Shown: positions 7,791 through 15,804 of the stretch, one piece after another
Layout of the letters: every line of letters begins with the position of its first letter
How positions within the stretch are numbered: position 1 is the first letter of the stretch
Assembly (NCBI GenBank): GCA_014872655.1
Contig: WHHJ01000011.1
Location: 1-41,116, forward strand
Reading direction: 5' to 3'
Origin: Clostridia bacterium
Lineage (GTDB): Bacteria > Bacillota > Clostridia > Oscillospirales > UBA644
DNA length: 41,116 nt
Made by a program: the position numbers and the translations under genes
The notes under the pieces: model-generated
The model's database searches: none
What the model was told of the DNA's origin: nothing
Seen by the model: only the letters and a program-made list of their open reading frames with translations

Positions 7791-9308
7791 TTATGTCAAC
7801 AAGTTTTCGTTTAAACCGAGGTCGGTGAATATTTTTAGATAAATGTCTACGGTTTGATGTTCATCGACAACGATGCGGTCAATGAGTTTGCCCAACATGG
7901 AGTTTGTAACGATGTCGGATTGTAAAACGTCCGCAATCCCGTCGAAGGCTTCATCGATCAGGTGATGCAGATCTTTTCCTTCTTCAATGCTTTTTTGTAG
8001 TTTTTGGCTTTGTTGCGCCAATTGTGTCAGTTGTTCATCCAGCGGTTCAATGTTTTGTTTGAGTTGTTCGACAGAGATCATCCCTTCGTCGAATAATTCA
8101 AACTGTTTGGTGCGCTGTGTGCTCAATCGATCCATTTTGGTGAGTAGTTCCTGATAGGCTTTTTCATTGTCTCCACGAGAATTATATTGTTTTTCGTACT
8201 CTCGTTCAATCATCCGCGTTACGTTGGAGCGGGCGTTGAGTAATGAGGTAAAATAGTCTCTGATAGCGGCAACCAGTTCATCCTCATTGATCGCCGTTTC
8301 GTTGGGACAGGTGTCAGTGCCGTTCGCGTTTCTGCCTGTGCAGACCCAGCGTACATACTCATTTTTATATTTACGAACTTGGCGGCGGAAAGAAGATCCA
8401 CAGCATTTGCATTTGATTAACGTGCTGAAAATATGCTTTTGTTCTTGTTTTTGTTCTGGATGAAAGGCATTTTTTCGAGATTTTAGAAGTTGATTTGCTT
8501 GTTTGAATTGTTGGTCGGAGATAATGCGAAGCTCTGGGCGCAAGGTGACTGTTTGATCTTGTTTTTCGGTTTTCTGGCGCTGATTGGTTTTAGTGTCTAC
8601 CACCGTCTGCTTGCCGCTGATGATTTTACCGGTGTAGATTTCGTTGGCCAGCATGCGGCATACTGCAACCTGGCTCCACGCATTGCCTCGTTTGGTTGTG
8701 ATATTTTGGGCATTTAGCCGCTTCGCAATTTTATTGGCTCCAATTCCTTCTTTCACGTACCAATCAAAAACCTGCCGGACCACCTGTGCTTGTTCTTCAT
8801 TAATAGTTAGGTGAAACATGTCTTTTTGCGGCTTGTCGTATCCAAAAATAAAGTTGGGAACTTTTCCGTTTTGGGCGTTGATTTTTTTTCCTTGTCGAAT
8901 TCGCTGTGAGCGCTGGTCGCTTTTAGATTCGGATAATTCAGACAACATGTCCAGGATAAAATCTGTATTGCCGGCTTGCGTTGTTCGTCCGTCTTTCCCG
9001 ATGAAGACCAGTTGGATTCCTTGCTGCTCTATTTTTCTTAATTTATCAGTAAAATCAGCAATGCATTGCGCTGCGGGAATAGCGTCGCGAATAAAAAGAA
9101 GCTGAAAACGTCCTGCTTCCGCGTCTGCGCATAACCGTAAAAATTGCGTCTTGTTTTTGGTGTGCGGACTGTTTTTAGTCTCGTCTGCGTAAAGTTCAAT
9201 GAGTTCTGTGTTTTCCTGTTTTGCACAGGTCTCAAAAAAATCTCGAATTTGTTTTTGCTGTCCGGCCTTTCCGAGTTCTAACCGGCAGTATGCGGCAGCC
9301 TGTTTCAT
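7791..9308 (-). CDS. Large serine recombinase-like protein lacking the catalytic residues
   Basis: A 505-residue protein with the full domain order of large serine recombinases. A resolvase-like N-terminal domain (~1-140) is followed by a Recombinase domain (~150-235), a zinc ribbon with Cys300, Cys303, Cys323 and Cys334, and a helical coiled-coil tail (~365-460). The catalytic centre is missing. Active enzymes read YxRVS near residue 10; here it is 'YCRLELG', so the nucleophilic Ser is Glu11. The DRLSR-type active-site segment reads 'RDAIPAA' (~74-80). The DNA-binding parts look intact and the frame is open, with a strong ribosome site and a consensus promoter. I infer a DNA-binding protein rather than an active integrase. 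No integrated element or att sites were seen around it. Confidence 0.85.
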   Translation of the reverse strand: MKQAAAYCRLELGKAGQQKQIRDFFETCAKQENTELIELYADETKNSPHTKNKTQFLRLCADAEAGRFQLLFIRDAIPAAQCIADFTDKLRKIEQQGIQLVFIGKDGRTTQAGNTDFILDMLSELSESKSDQRSQRIRQGKKINAQNGKVPNFIFGYDKPQKDMFHLTINEEQAQVVRQVFDWYVKEGIGANKIAKRLNAQNITTKRGNAWSQVAVCRMLANEIYTGKIISGKQTVVDTKTNQRQKTEKQDQTVTLRPELRIISDQQFKQANQLLKSRKNAFHPEQKQEQKHIFSTLIKCKCCGSSFRRQVRKYKNEYVRWVCTGRNANGTDTCPNETAINEDELVAAIRDYFTSLLNARSNVTRMIEREYEKQYNSRGDNEKAYQELLTKMDRLSTQRTKQFELFDEGMISVEQLKQNIEPLDEQLTQLAQQSQKLQKSIEEGKDLHHLIDEAFDGIADVLQSDIVTNSMLGKLIDRIVVDEHQTVDIYLKIFTDLGLNENLLT

Positions 9309-9374
9309 GCAGATCCTCCTATGATATAAAATTTGATTGTTTTAATAAAAATCAATACGTTCTGTTACAACTGT

Positions 9375-9403
9375 ATTATATTATATTTTTTGTTTTATGT
9401 CAA
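9375..9403 (-). promoter_or_regulatory. Sigma-A promoter for recombinase-like gene and MATE
   Basis: On the minus strand, TTGACA (complement of 9398-9403) and TATAAT (complement of 9375-9380) are 17 bp apart. AGGAGG lies just before the ATG at 9308. Confidence 0.8.
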
Positions 9404-9467
9404 GTGGTTCAGTTTGATTTTTTACATCCATACTTTTGTTTGACAACAAAACGGAAGAATTTGTTTA

Positions 9468-9496
9468 TTGACTTTTATGGCTGATGGTAGTATAAT
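9468..9496 (+). promoter_or_regulatory. Sigma-A promoter for the HAD hydrolase
   Basis: TTGACT (9468-9473) and TATAAT (9491-9496) with a 17 bp spacer, followed by AGGAGG near 9517 and the ATG at 9529. Confidence 0.8.
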
Positions 9497-9528
9497 GATG
9501 TTATCATGGAGTAATAGGAGGAAGTTTC

Positions 9529-10296
9529 ATGTATCGCTTGGTTGTATGTGATGTGGACGGCACGTTGTTGTTTGCTCCTGAAACAAAGATTGCGAACAGT
9601 CTGTTTGTGCGCATCAATAATTTGTGCAATATGGGCGTTGAATTTGCCGTAGCCAGCGGTCGGACTTATCATGAGTTGGAAAAGATGTTCTTCCCGGTTT
9701 ATGGGCGGATTACGTTTCTCTGTAATAACGGGGGCGTGATTATTCGCAATCGGCGCGTGATGTTTCAGATGCCGTTTGACCGGTTGGATGTGTTGACATT
9801 TGCTCAAAAGGTTCGGGATGAATTTGGAGTAAATGTGATTTTATATGGTGCAAAGTCTTCCTATTATATAGGGGAGGATCCTGCCTTTATCCGAAAGATG
9901 CATGATTTATATGGTACAGATGCCGTTCAAGTGGCCTCTGTATCAGAAATAGATGCGGATATTTTCAAGGTTTGTTTTAGCGGGCTGACATTGCAGCAAA
10001 AGCAGTATTGTTCGAGTTGGGCACCTTCCGGTTCCTATTTAGGATATGATGAGCATGGTTTTACGGAATATTTGCCAATGGGGGCCGATAAGGGGATTGC
10101 TTTGTCGTTTTGGCAGCAAAAACAACGGATTTCTTCTGCGCAAACCGTTGCGTTCGGTGACAACCGTAATGATGTTAGTATGTTACGGTGTGCGGAGGGG
10201 TCTTATGCGATGAAAAATGCAAAGGTAGATTTGTCAAATGTGGCAAAATATACCACAGAAAGCGTTGAAAAAACGTTGGATGATTTGTTTTTTTAA
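9529..10296 (+). CDS. Cof-type HAD-superfamily hydrolase
   Basis: A 255-residue phosphatase of the Cof/YbiV (class IIB cap) group. HAD motif I is 'CDVDGTLL' at residues ~7-14, motif II is the Ser in 'AVASGRT', motif III is the Lys in 'GADKGIAL', and motif IV is 'GDNRNDVSML'. These enzymes dephosphorylate sugar phosphates, FMN or similar metabolites in the cytosol. The specific substrate is unknown. It has its own promoter and sits just before the microcompartment locus, but a second promoter separates them. A role in that pathway is possible but not shown. Confidence 0.92.
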   Translation: MYRLVVCDVDGTLLFAPETKIANSLFVRINNLCNMGVEFAVASGRTYHELEKMFFPVYGRITFLCNNGGVIIRNRRVMFQMPFDRLDVLTFAQKVRDEFGVNVILYGAKSSYYIGEDPAFIRKMHDLYGTDAVQVASVSEIDADIFKVCFSGLTLQQKQYCSSWAPSGSYLGYDEHGFTEYLPMGADKGIALSFWQQKQRISSAQTVAFGDNRNDVSMLRCAEGSYAMKNAKVDLSNVAKYTTESVEKTLDDLFF

Positions 10297-10376
10297 CAAA
10301 ACAAAGCGATATAAACATGTCTTTTTTGTCAAATCGCTGATTCTTGTGTGAAAAAATGACACTTTGCTGATTGCTA

Positions 10377-10405
10377 TTGACAGTAATAAATTTATATATT
10401 ATAAT
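10377..10405 (+). promoter_or_regulatory. Sigma-A promoter of the microcompartment locus
   Basis: TTGACA (10377-10382) and TATAAT (10400-10405) with a 17 bp spacer make a perfect consensus. A leader of about 115-120 nt separates it from the dehydratase start at 10530. The 10-base word TGATTCTTGT occurs on both sides (10338-10347 and 10430-10439) and could be an operator. Confidence 0.8.
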
Positions 10406-10529
10406 GGTACTGTAATAGTGTCGATTTGTTGATTCTTGTCGTGGGGCGCGGCTCACTCGACGGAATTTATTTAGATTGAATTTGAATTTTATGGAAAGGA
10501 AGCTGTGATTCAGCTGAGGGGTATACGCA

Positions 10530-13061
10530 ATGGCTAAATTTCATTCTGCAGACCTGCCGAAGTCCGAACGGATTACCAAATTGGTGGACGATCTGTTTGC
10601 GGACATGCCTCAGATTGAGGCGGATCGGGCTGTCTTACTGACAGACTCGTATATGCAGACCGAAGGCGAGCCGATTATTACACGGCGGGCCAAGGCATTC
10701 CGGCATATTTGTGAGAATATTCCGATCACGATTCGGCCGGGGGAACTGGTTGTTGGGAGCGCGACGAAGGCGCCCAGAAGTTGTCAGGTTTTTCCGGAGT
10801 ATTCGTTTGAGTGGCTGGAAAGCGAGTTTGACACGATCGCAACACGTTCGGCCGACCCGTTTTATATTTCTGAACAGACGAAGCAGACTTTGCATGAGGT
10901 GTATAAGTACTGGAAGGGAAAGACAACGTCTGAACTGGCCACGTCTTATATGGCGCCCGAAGCTCAGCGTGCGATTGAGCATAATATTTTTACGCCGGGC
11001 AATTATTTTTATAACGGGATCGGGCATGTAACGGTTCAGTACGATGAGGTGCTGGCTGTTGGATACAGCGGGATTATTGCCCGAACCAAAGAAGAGTTGG
11101 CAAAATGTGATCCGTCCGATGCGGATTATGCAAAGCGCACGGCATTTTTGGAAGCCGTGATCATGAGTTGCGCGGCTGCTGTAACGTATGCGCAGCGGTA
11201 TGCAAAATTGGCTTTGCAGCAGGCGGAAGAATGTGCAGATCCGGTTCGGAAAAATGAGTTGTTGCTGATTGCTTACAACTGTGCCAATGTGCCGTTGAAT
11301 GGGGCTAAGTCATTTTATGAAGCTTGTCAGTCATTTTGGTTTGTGCAGATGCTTTTACAGATGGAGTCCAGCGGGCATTCTATTTCTCCCGGTCGGTTTG
11401 ATCAGTATATGTATCCGTATTATGAGGCAGACTTGAATGCTGGGAAGATCACCCGGGAGTTTGCGCAGGAATTGATTGACTGCATTTGGGTTAAATTAAA
11501 CGATTTGAATAAAGCTCGGGACGCTGCTTCTGCGGAAGGATTTGCAGGGTACAGTTTGTTCCAGAATTTGATTGTGGGCGGTCAGACGAAAGACGGCAGG
11601 GATGCAACCAACGACTTGTCGTTTATGTGTATGTTGGCCTCTCGTCATGTGATGCTGCCGCAGCCGTCTCTTTCTATCCGGGTATGGAACGGCACTCCGA
11701 ATGAACTGATGCTGAAAGCGGCTGAAGTGACTCGGACAGGAATTGGTTTGCCGGCTTATTATAACGACGAGGTTATTATTCCGGCGTTGTTGAACCGGGG
11801 ATTGACTTTTGAAGATGCACGCAGTTATAACATTATCGGATGTGTAGAGCCTCAGTGTCCGGGTAAAACCGACGGATGGCATGATGCGGCGTTCTTTAAT
11901 ATGTGCCGTCCGCTGGAACTGGTCTTTTCCAATGGAATGGACAAAGGGGAGCAAATCAGTATCCAGACCGGGCGTGTAGAAAATTTTAAAACATTTGACG
12001 CTTTTTATGATGCATACAAGGCGCAAATGAATTATATGATCAAATTGCTCGTCAATGCGGACAACTCTATTGACGTTGCACATGCGGAGCGGTGTCCGCT
12101 ACCGTTTGAATCGTCGATGGTAGAAGATTGCATTCGGCGCGGTAAATCCGTACAGGAAGGCGGAGCTGTTTATAACTTTACTGGGCCGCAAGGCTTTGGT
12201 ATTGCTAATATGGCGGATGCGCTGTATGCGATTAAGACGTTGGTATTTGATGAGAAAAAGATTACTCTGCAAGAGTGGAAAGAAGCTTTGGCAGATAACT
12301 ACGGAAAACCCAGAGAAGATGCCGCTGCTCGGGATTTGACCGAGCAGATCGTAAAAGAATTGTATGCGCAGCAGGGCACAGTCAGCCAGCAGCAGGCGGA
12401 GCAGATTTTCCGGACGGTGCAGGCTAACGACTTACCTGCAGAGAAGAAAGAAAAATATGACCGGTTGCTGGATTGGATTGAACAAGTTCCTAAGTTCGGA
12501 AACGATGATGCGGTCGTAGATGCTTTTGCAAGAGATGTTGCTTATACGTATACCAAACCGTTGGAGACGTTCCGTAACCCGCGTGGAGGTCAGTATCAGG
12601 CTGGATTGTATCCGGTTTCGGCGAATGTACCTCTTGGCGCTCAAACCGGCGCAACGCCGGATGGACGGTTGGCGGCAACGCCGGTAGCCGATGGGGTTTC
12701 ACCTGCGGCAGGCCGTGACGTACATGGACCGACCGCTTCTGCAAACTCTGTTTCCAGATTGGATCACTATATTGCATCTAATGGAACCCTGTTTAACATG
12801 AAGTTCCATCCGTCCGCGTTGGCAGGACGAGAGGGATTACAGAAGTTTGCAGACTTTATTCGTTCTTATTTTGATCAGAAAGGCAGCCACATGCAATTTA
12901 ACGTGGTGAGCCGTGAAACGTTGCTTGATGCACAAAAGCATCCGGAAAAATACAAGGGACTTGTGGTTCGTGTTGCCGGGTACAGTGCTTTGTTTACAAC
13001 GTTGTCGCGTTCGCTGCAGGATGATATCATCAACCGGACAGAACAGGCGACATTCCGGTAA
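10530..13061 (+). CDS. Glycyl-radical diol dehydratase (B12-independent propanediol/glycerol dehydratase type)
   Basis: An 843-residue glycyl radical enzyme. The thiyl-radical motif is GCVEPQ with Cys438 and Glu440; the glycyl loop is RVAGYSA with Gly817. From my memory of the Clostridium butyricum glycerol dehydratase numbering, its substrate residues correspond to Asn158, His166, His283, Ser284, Tyr341 and Asp452 here, all conserved. This supports vicinal diol dehydration to an aldehyde, most simply 1,2-propanediol to propanal given the aldolase downstream; glycerol is an alternative. The N-terminus has no targeting extension. The protein is about 55 residues longer than the ~787-residue relative, mostly from an insertion around residues 592-645 containing the amphipathic stretch DLTEQIVKELYAQ (602-614), which resembles the encapsulation peptides of its neighbours. 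First gene of the operon. Confidence 0.92.
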   Translation: MAKFHSADLPKSERITKLVDDLFADMPQIEADRAVLLTDSYMQTEGEPIITRRAKAFRHICENIPITIRPGELVVGSATKAPRSCQVFPEYSFEWLESEFDTIATRSADPFYISEQTKQTLHEVYKYWKGKTTSELATSYMAPEAQRAIEHNIFTPGNYFYNGIGHVTVQYDEVLAVGYSGIIARTKEELAKCDPSDADYAKRTAFLEAVIMSCAAAVTYAQRYAKLALQQAEECADPVRKNELLLIAYNCANVPLNGAKSFYEACQSFWFVQMLLQMESSGHSISPGRFDQYMYPYYEADLNAGKITREFAQELIDCIWVKLNDLNKARDAASAEGFAGYSLFQNLIVGGQTKDGRDATNDLSFMCMLASRHVMLPQPSLSIRVWNGTPNELMLKAAEVTRTGIGLPAYYNDEVIIPALLNRGLTFEDARSYNIIGCVEPQCPGKTDGWHDAAFFNMCRPLELVFSNGMDKGEQISIQTGRVENFKTFDAFYDAYKAQMNYMIKLLVNADNSIDVAHAERCPLPFESSMVEDCIRRGKSVQEGGAVYNFTGPQGFGIANMADALYAIKTLVFDEKKITLQEWKEALADNYGKPREDAAARDLTEQIVKELYAQQGTVSQQQAEQIFRTVQANDLPAEKKEKYDRLLDWIEQVPKFGNDDAVVDAFARDVAYTYTKPLETFRNPRGGQYQAGLYPVSANVPLGAQTGATPDGRLAATPVADGVSPAAGRDVHGPTASANSVSRLDHYIASNGTLFNMKFHPSALAGREGLQKFADFIRSYFDQKGSHMQFNVVSRETLLDAQKHPEKYKGLVVRVAGYSALFTTLSRSLQDDIINRTEQATFR

Positions 13062-13081
13062 TGCCGAGTTTGGAGGAAGAC

Positions 13082-13873
13082 ATGACGGACGATTATCTTC
13101 AGACAAAGGGCAGAATTTTTGATATTCAAAAGTACTCGATTCATGACGGACCGGGCATTCGCACGATCGTGTTTTTAAAGGGCTGTGCACTGCGGTGCCG
13201 ATGGTGCTGTAATCCGGAGTCTCAGGAATTTTCCGTTCAGCAGATGATGGTGGCGGGAAAGCCGAAGACAATGGGACAGGACGTAACGGTAGAAGAGGTT
13301 ATGGCCAAGGTAGAGCAGGACCGTCCGTATTACCGCCGTTCCGGCGGGGGCTTGACCCTTTCCGGAGGAGAGTGTCTGTGTCAGGCTGAGTTTTCGACCG
13401 CGTTGCTGCGTGCAGCCAAAGAATGCGGCTTGAATACGGCGATTGAGTCGACCGGGTTTGCCAAATGGGAAACCATTGCGCGGTTGCTGCCGTATTTGGA
13501 TTTGTACTTGATGGATATCAAACATATGTCCAGTCAAAAACATAAAGAGTTTACTTCACAGCCAAATGAGCTGATTTTAGAAAATGCAAAAAAGATTGCA
13601 CAGAATGCAAAACATCTGATTATTCGAGTGCCGGTCATTCCGACGTTTAATGATACCGTTCCCGAAATTCGGGAGATTGCTAAATTTGCGGCCAGTTTGC
13701 CGAATGTAACGCAGTTGCATTTGCTGCCGTATCATCGGATGGGACGCGACAAGTATACCGGACTTGGCCGGGAATATTTGATGGACGGAATTGAGCCGCC
13801 GACGGCAGACCATATGGATCGGCTGCTGGATGCGGTTTTGGCGGAAGGATTAGACGGCCAAATCGGAGGCTGA
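13082..13873 (+). CDS. Glycyl-radical enzyme activating enzyme (radical SAM)
   Basis: A 263-residue radical-SAM enzyme that should install the glycyl radical on Gly817 of the dehydratase. The cluster motif CX3CX2C is Cys35, Cys39 and Cys42 ('CALRCRWC'), preceded by 'SIHDGPGIRTIVFLKG'; the SAM-binding GGE is in 'LTLSGGECL'. I chose ATG 13082 because GGAGGA lies 7 bases upstream; an upstream in-frame ATG at 13061, overlapping the dehydratase stop, has no good ribosome site. Activases of diol and choline lyases usually carry a ferredoxin-like insert with extra cysteines after the cluster motif. Here that region (residues ~50-66) is short and has no Cys, so the protein resembles PFL-activase in layout. 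The electron donor may be the PduS-like protein or a cellular flavodoxin or ferredoxin. Confidence 0.93.
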   Translation: MTDDYLQTKGRIFDIQKYSIHDGPGIRTIVFLKGCALRCRWCCNPESQEFSVQQMMVAGKPKTMGQDVTVEEVMAKVEQDRPYYRRSGGGLTLSGGECLCQAEFSTALLRAAKECGLNTAIESTGFAKWETIARLLPYLDLYLMDIKHMSSQKHKEFTSQPNELILENAKKIAQNAKHLIIRVPVIPTFNDTVPEIREIAKFAASLPNVTQLHLLPYHRMGRDKYTGLGREYLMDGIEPPTADHMDRLLDAVLAEGLDGQIGG

Positions 13874-13892
13874 CGGTTCTTGCCGACAAAAC

Positions 13893-13953
13893 AATCTGTT
13901 CAGCATAGTATCAGCGTAAGGCACAACCGGATGGTCGGGCCTTAGAACAGATT
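13893..13953 (+). other. Structured intercistronic RNA element
   Basis: In the 124 bp gap between the activase and the EutS-like gene, an outer 9 bp stem (13893-13901 with 13945-13953) stacks on an inner 6 bp stem (13917-13922 with 13939-13944), leaving a 15-base one-sided bulge. No T run follows, so it is not an ordinary terminator. It could mark mRNA processing between catalytic and shell segments. Confidence 0.5.
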
Positions 13954-13997
13954 CGAAATCGGACGATTGAACACAGACGAAAGGAGACGGTGACGGA

Positions 13998-14363
13998 ATG
14001 CCGGATATCTATAATGACAAGATGCGCATTGTCCAGGAACTGGTTCCGGGCAAGCAGATTACATTAGCGCATATTATTGCAAATCCGGATAAAGTTTTAT
14101 ATAAAAAACTGGGGTTAGATCCTGCGGTAGATTACAGCAAATCTGCTATTGGTATTTTGACGGTAAGTCCCAGCGAGACGGCAATTATTGCCGGCGACAT
14201 TGCTACAAAGGCTTCGGGTGCGGAGCTGGGTTTTGTGGATCGATTCAGCGGAACCCTGATTGTGACCGGAACTGTTTCGGAAGTGGAAGCTGCCATGCAT
14301 GCGGTGACGGACTATTGTACCCAGACTTTGGGCTTTACCGTTTGTGATGTGACAAGGACGTGA
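13998..14363 (+). CDS. eutS: EutS/PduU-like circularly permuted BMC shell protein
   Basis: A 121-residue BMC-domain protein in the permuted order seen in EutS and PduU. The N-terminus 'RIVQELVPGKQITLAHIIANP' matches the segment that forms a small beta-barrel over the hexamer pore. It is followed by 'AIGILTVSPSETAIIAGDIATKA' and the C-terminal 'SGTLIVTGTVSEVEAAMHAV' ending in 'VCDVTRT'. It should form a shell hexamer. A strong AAAGGAG ribosome site precedes the start, and the EutP-like gene follows after 4 bp. Confidence 0.92.
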   Translation: MPDIYNDKMRIVQELVPGKQITLAHIIANPDKVLYKKLGLDPAVDYSKSAIGILTVSPSETAIIAGDIATKASGAELGFVDRFSGTLIVTGTVSEVEAAMHAVTDYCTQTLGFTVCDVTRT

Positions 14364-14367
14364 CCCG

Positions 14368-14889
14368 GTGAAGAAAATTATTTTGATGGGGCGCAGCGAA
14401 TGCGGAAAAACCACATTGATCCAGGCTCTGCGCGGACAGCCCATCGAATATCACAAAACACAGTATATTAATAATTTTGACGTAATCATCGACACCCCCG
14501 GGGAATATGCAGAAAACGGGCGGCTGGGCCGCGCGCTTGCACTGTATTCGTATGAGGCGGACGTAGTGGGACTGCTGTTGAGTGCCACAGAGCCGTATTC
14601 GTTATATCCTCCGAATATTACCTGCTTGGTTAACCGGGAAGTGATTGGTATTGTTACCAAAATCGATGCCCCGGACGCGAATGCCGACCGTGCAGAGCGG
14701 TGGCTGCGGCTGAGCGGATGTCAAACCGTATATCGAGTCAGTTCGTATCACAATGACGGTGTGTGGCAGATCTTAGAGCATCTGCGGCAGCCCGGTGACG
14801 TGATGCCATGGGAGGAACAGGCGGCGGACATGCAGCCTGATTTTCGGAAAAAACGAAAGGTCAAGGTGCTGAGCACCCGTAACGACTGA
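14368..14889 (+). CDS. eutP: EutP/PduV-family P-loop GTPase
   Basis: A 173-residue small GTPase-like protein starting with GTG. The P-loop is 'GRSECGKTTL' at residues ~8-17, and the switch/G3 region is 'DVIIDTPGEYAEN'. The G4 position reads 'TKIDAPDA', a relaxed TKxD. EutP/PduV members are found in BMC operons; PduV has been linked to organelle positioning or movement, but the role is not settled. The ribosome site is poor, and the start lies 4 bp after the EutS-like stop, so translational coupling is likely. The C-terminal ~25 residues are basic. Confidence 0.9.
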   Translation: MKKIILMGRSECGKTTLIQALRGQPIEYHKTQYINNFDVIIDTPGEYAENGRLGRALALYSYEADVVGLLLSATEPYSLYPPNITCLVNREVIGIVTKIDAPDANADRAERWLRLSGCQTVYRVSSYHNDGVWQILEHLRQPGDVMPWEEQAADMQPDFRKKRKVKVLSTRND

Positions 14890-14958
14890 CCGCTCCTATT
14901 CATTTGCGCAAAGACCCTTATCATAGATTGCAAAATAATAAAAAAGGAGTTATAAATC

Positions 14959-15768
14959 ATGTCTTTGGAGTATGAAATCAAGAAACAAATTTGCGACATC
15001 GGCAAAAGAATTTATAACAGAGGAATGGTTGCCGCAAACGACGGAAACATCTCTGTCAAACTCAACGACAATGAGTTCCTGTGCACGCCGACAGGTGTCA
15101 GCAAGGGCTTTATGACGCCGGAGTACATTTGTAAAATCGACGCAAAAGGAAATGTTCTTCACGCGTACGAGGGTTTCAGACCTTCTTCTGAAATCAAGAT
15201 GCACTTGAGAGTGTACGAAAAACGGCCGGATGTAAACAGCGTTGTTCACGCACATCCGATTTACGCAACCAGTTTTGCGATTGCCGGAATTCCTTTGACG
15301 CAGCCGATCATGCCGGAAGCAGTTATTGCTTTGGGTTGTGTGCCGATTGCAGAATACGGGGTTCCGTCTACCATGGAAATTCCTGATAACGTAGAAAAAT
15401 ATTTGCCCTATTATGATGCTGTTTTGTTGGAGAATCACGGCGCCTTGACGTATTCGGATTCCTTGCTGAACGCTTATCATAAGATGGAGTCTGTAGAGTT
15501 CTATGCAGAATTGTTGTTCAAGTCCAGACAGTTGGGCGGACCGAAAGAGTTCACCGACGCACAGGTAGAAAGACTGTATGAGATCCGCAGACAGATGGGC
15601 CTGAAAGGCAAACATCCTGCAAACTTGTGCCCCAATGCAAAAGCTGGGTTGCCGAGTTGCCATTCTTGCGGCAGATGCGGAGATGCTGCTTCAACTGCTA
15701 CAGAGAGCGCACAAAATGACATCGTAGCGGAAATTACGAAGAAGGTTATGGCTCAGTTGAATAAATAA
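14959..15768 (+). CDS. Class II (FucA-like) aldolase with C-terminal encapsulation peptide
   Basis: A 269-residue class II aldolase/adducin-family protein. The zinc ligands are His97 and His99 ('VVHAHP') and His160 ('LLENHGAL'); the catalytic Glu is probably Glu78 in 'RPSSEIKMH'. FucA-type enzymes split L-fuculose-1-phosphate into DHAP and lactaldehyde; rhamnulose-1-phosphate or another ketose phosphate is also possible. After the catalytic domain comes a linker with Cys224, Cys234, Cys237 and Cys240 (a CxxCxxC run), then the amphipathic helix DIVAEITKKVMAQL (254-267), a typical encapsulation peptide. Similar C-terminally tagged aldolases are known in fucose/rhamnose-type GRM loci (GRM5). The enzyme should therefore act inside the shell. 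Strong AAGGAG ribosome site. Confidence 0.92.
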   Translation: MSLEYEIKKQICDIGKRIYNRGMVAANDGNISVKLNDNEFLCTPTGVSKGFMTPEYICKIDAKGNVLHAYEGFRPSSEIKMHLRVYEKRPDVNSVVHAHPIYATSFAIAGIPLTQPIMPEAVIALGCVPIAEYGVPSTMEIPDNVEKYLPYYDAVLLENHGALTYSDSLLNAYHKMESVEFYAELLFKSRQLGGPKEFTDAQVERLYEIRRQMGLKGKHPANLCPNAKAGLPSCHSCGRCGDAASTATESAQNDIVAEITKKVMAQLNK

Positions 15769-15804
15769 TAGATTGGATCGATATGTTTTTAACGGAGGTA
15801 CGGT

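Noticed and set aside
7791..9528. Active integrase or prophage/ICE boundary
   Set aside because: The catalytic residues are missing and no phage, conjugation or cargo genes, nor direct-repeat att sites, were found nearby.
11496..12083. 195-codon open frame on the minus strand inside the dehydratase
   Set aside because: Antisense shadow of a strongly conserved coding region; composition is rich in His, Arg and Cys with no domain.
14950..15663. 237-codon open frame antisense to the aldolase
   Set aside because: Shadow of the FucA-like gene; no recognisable domain and no supported start.
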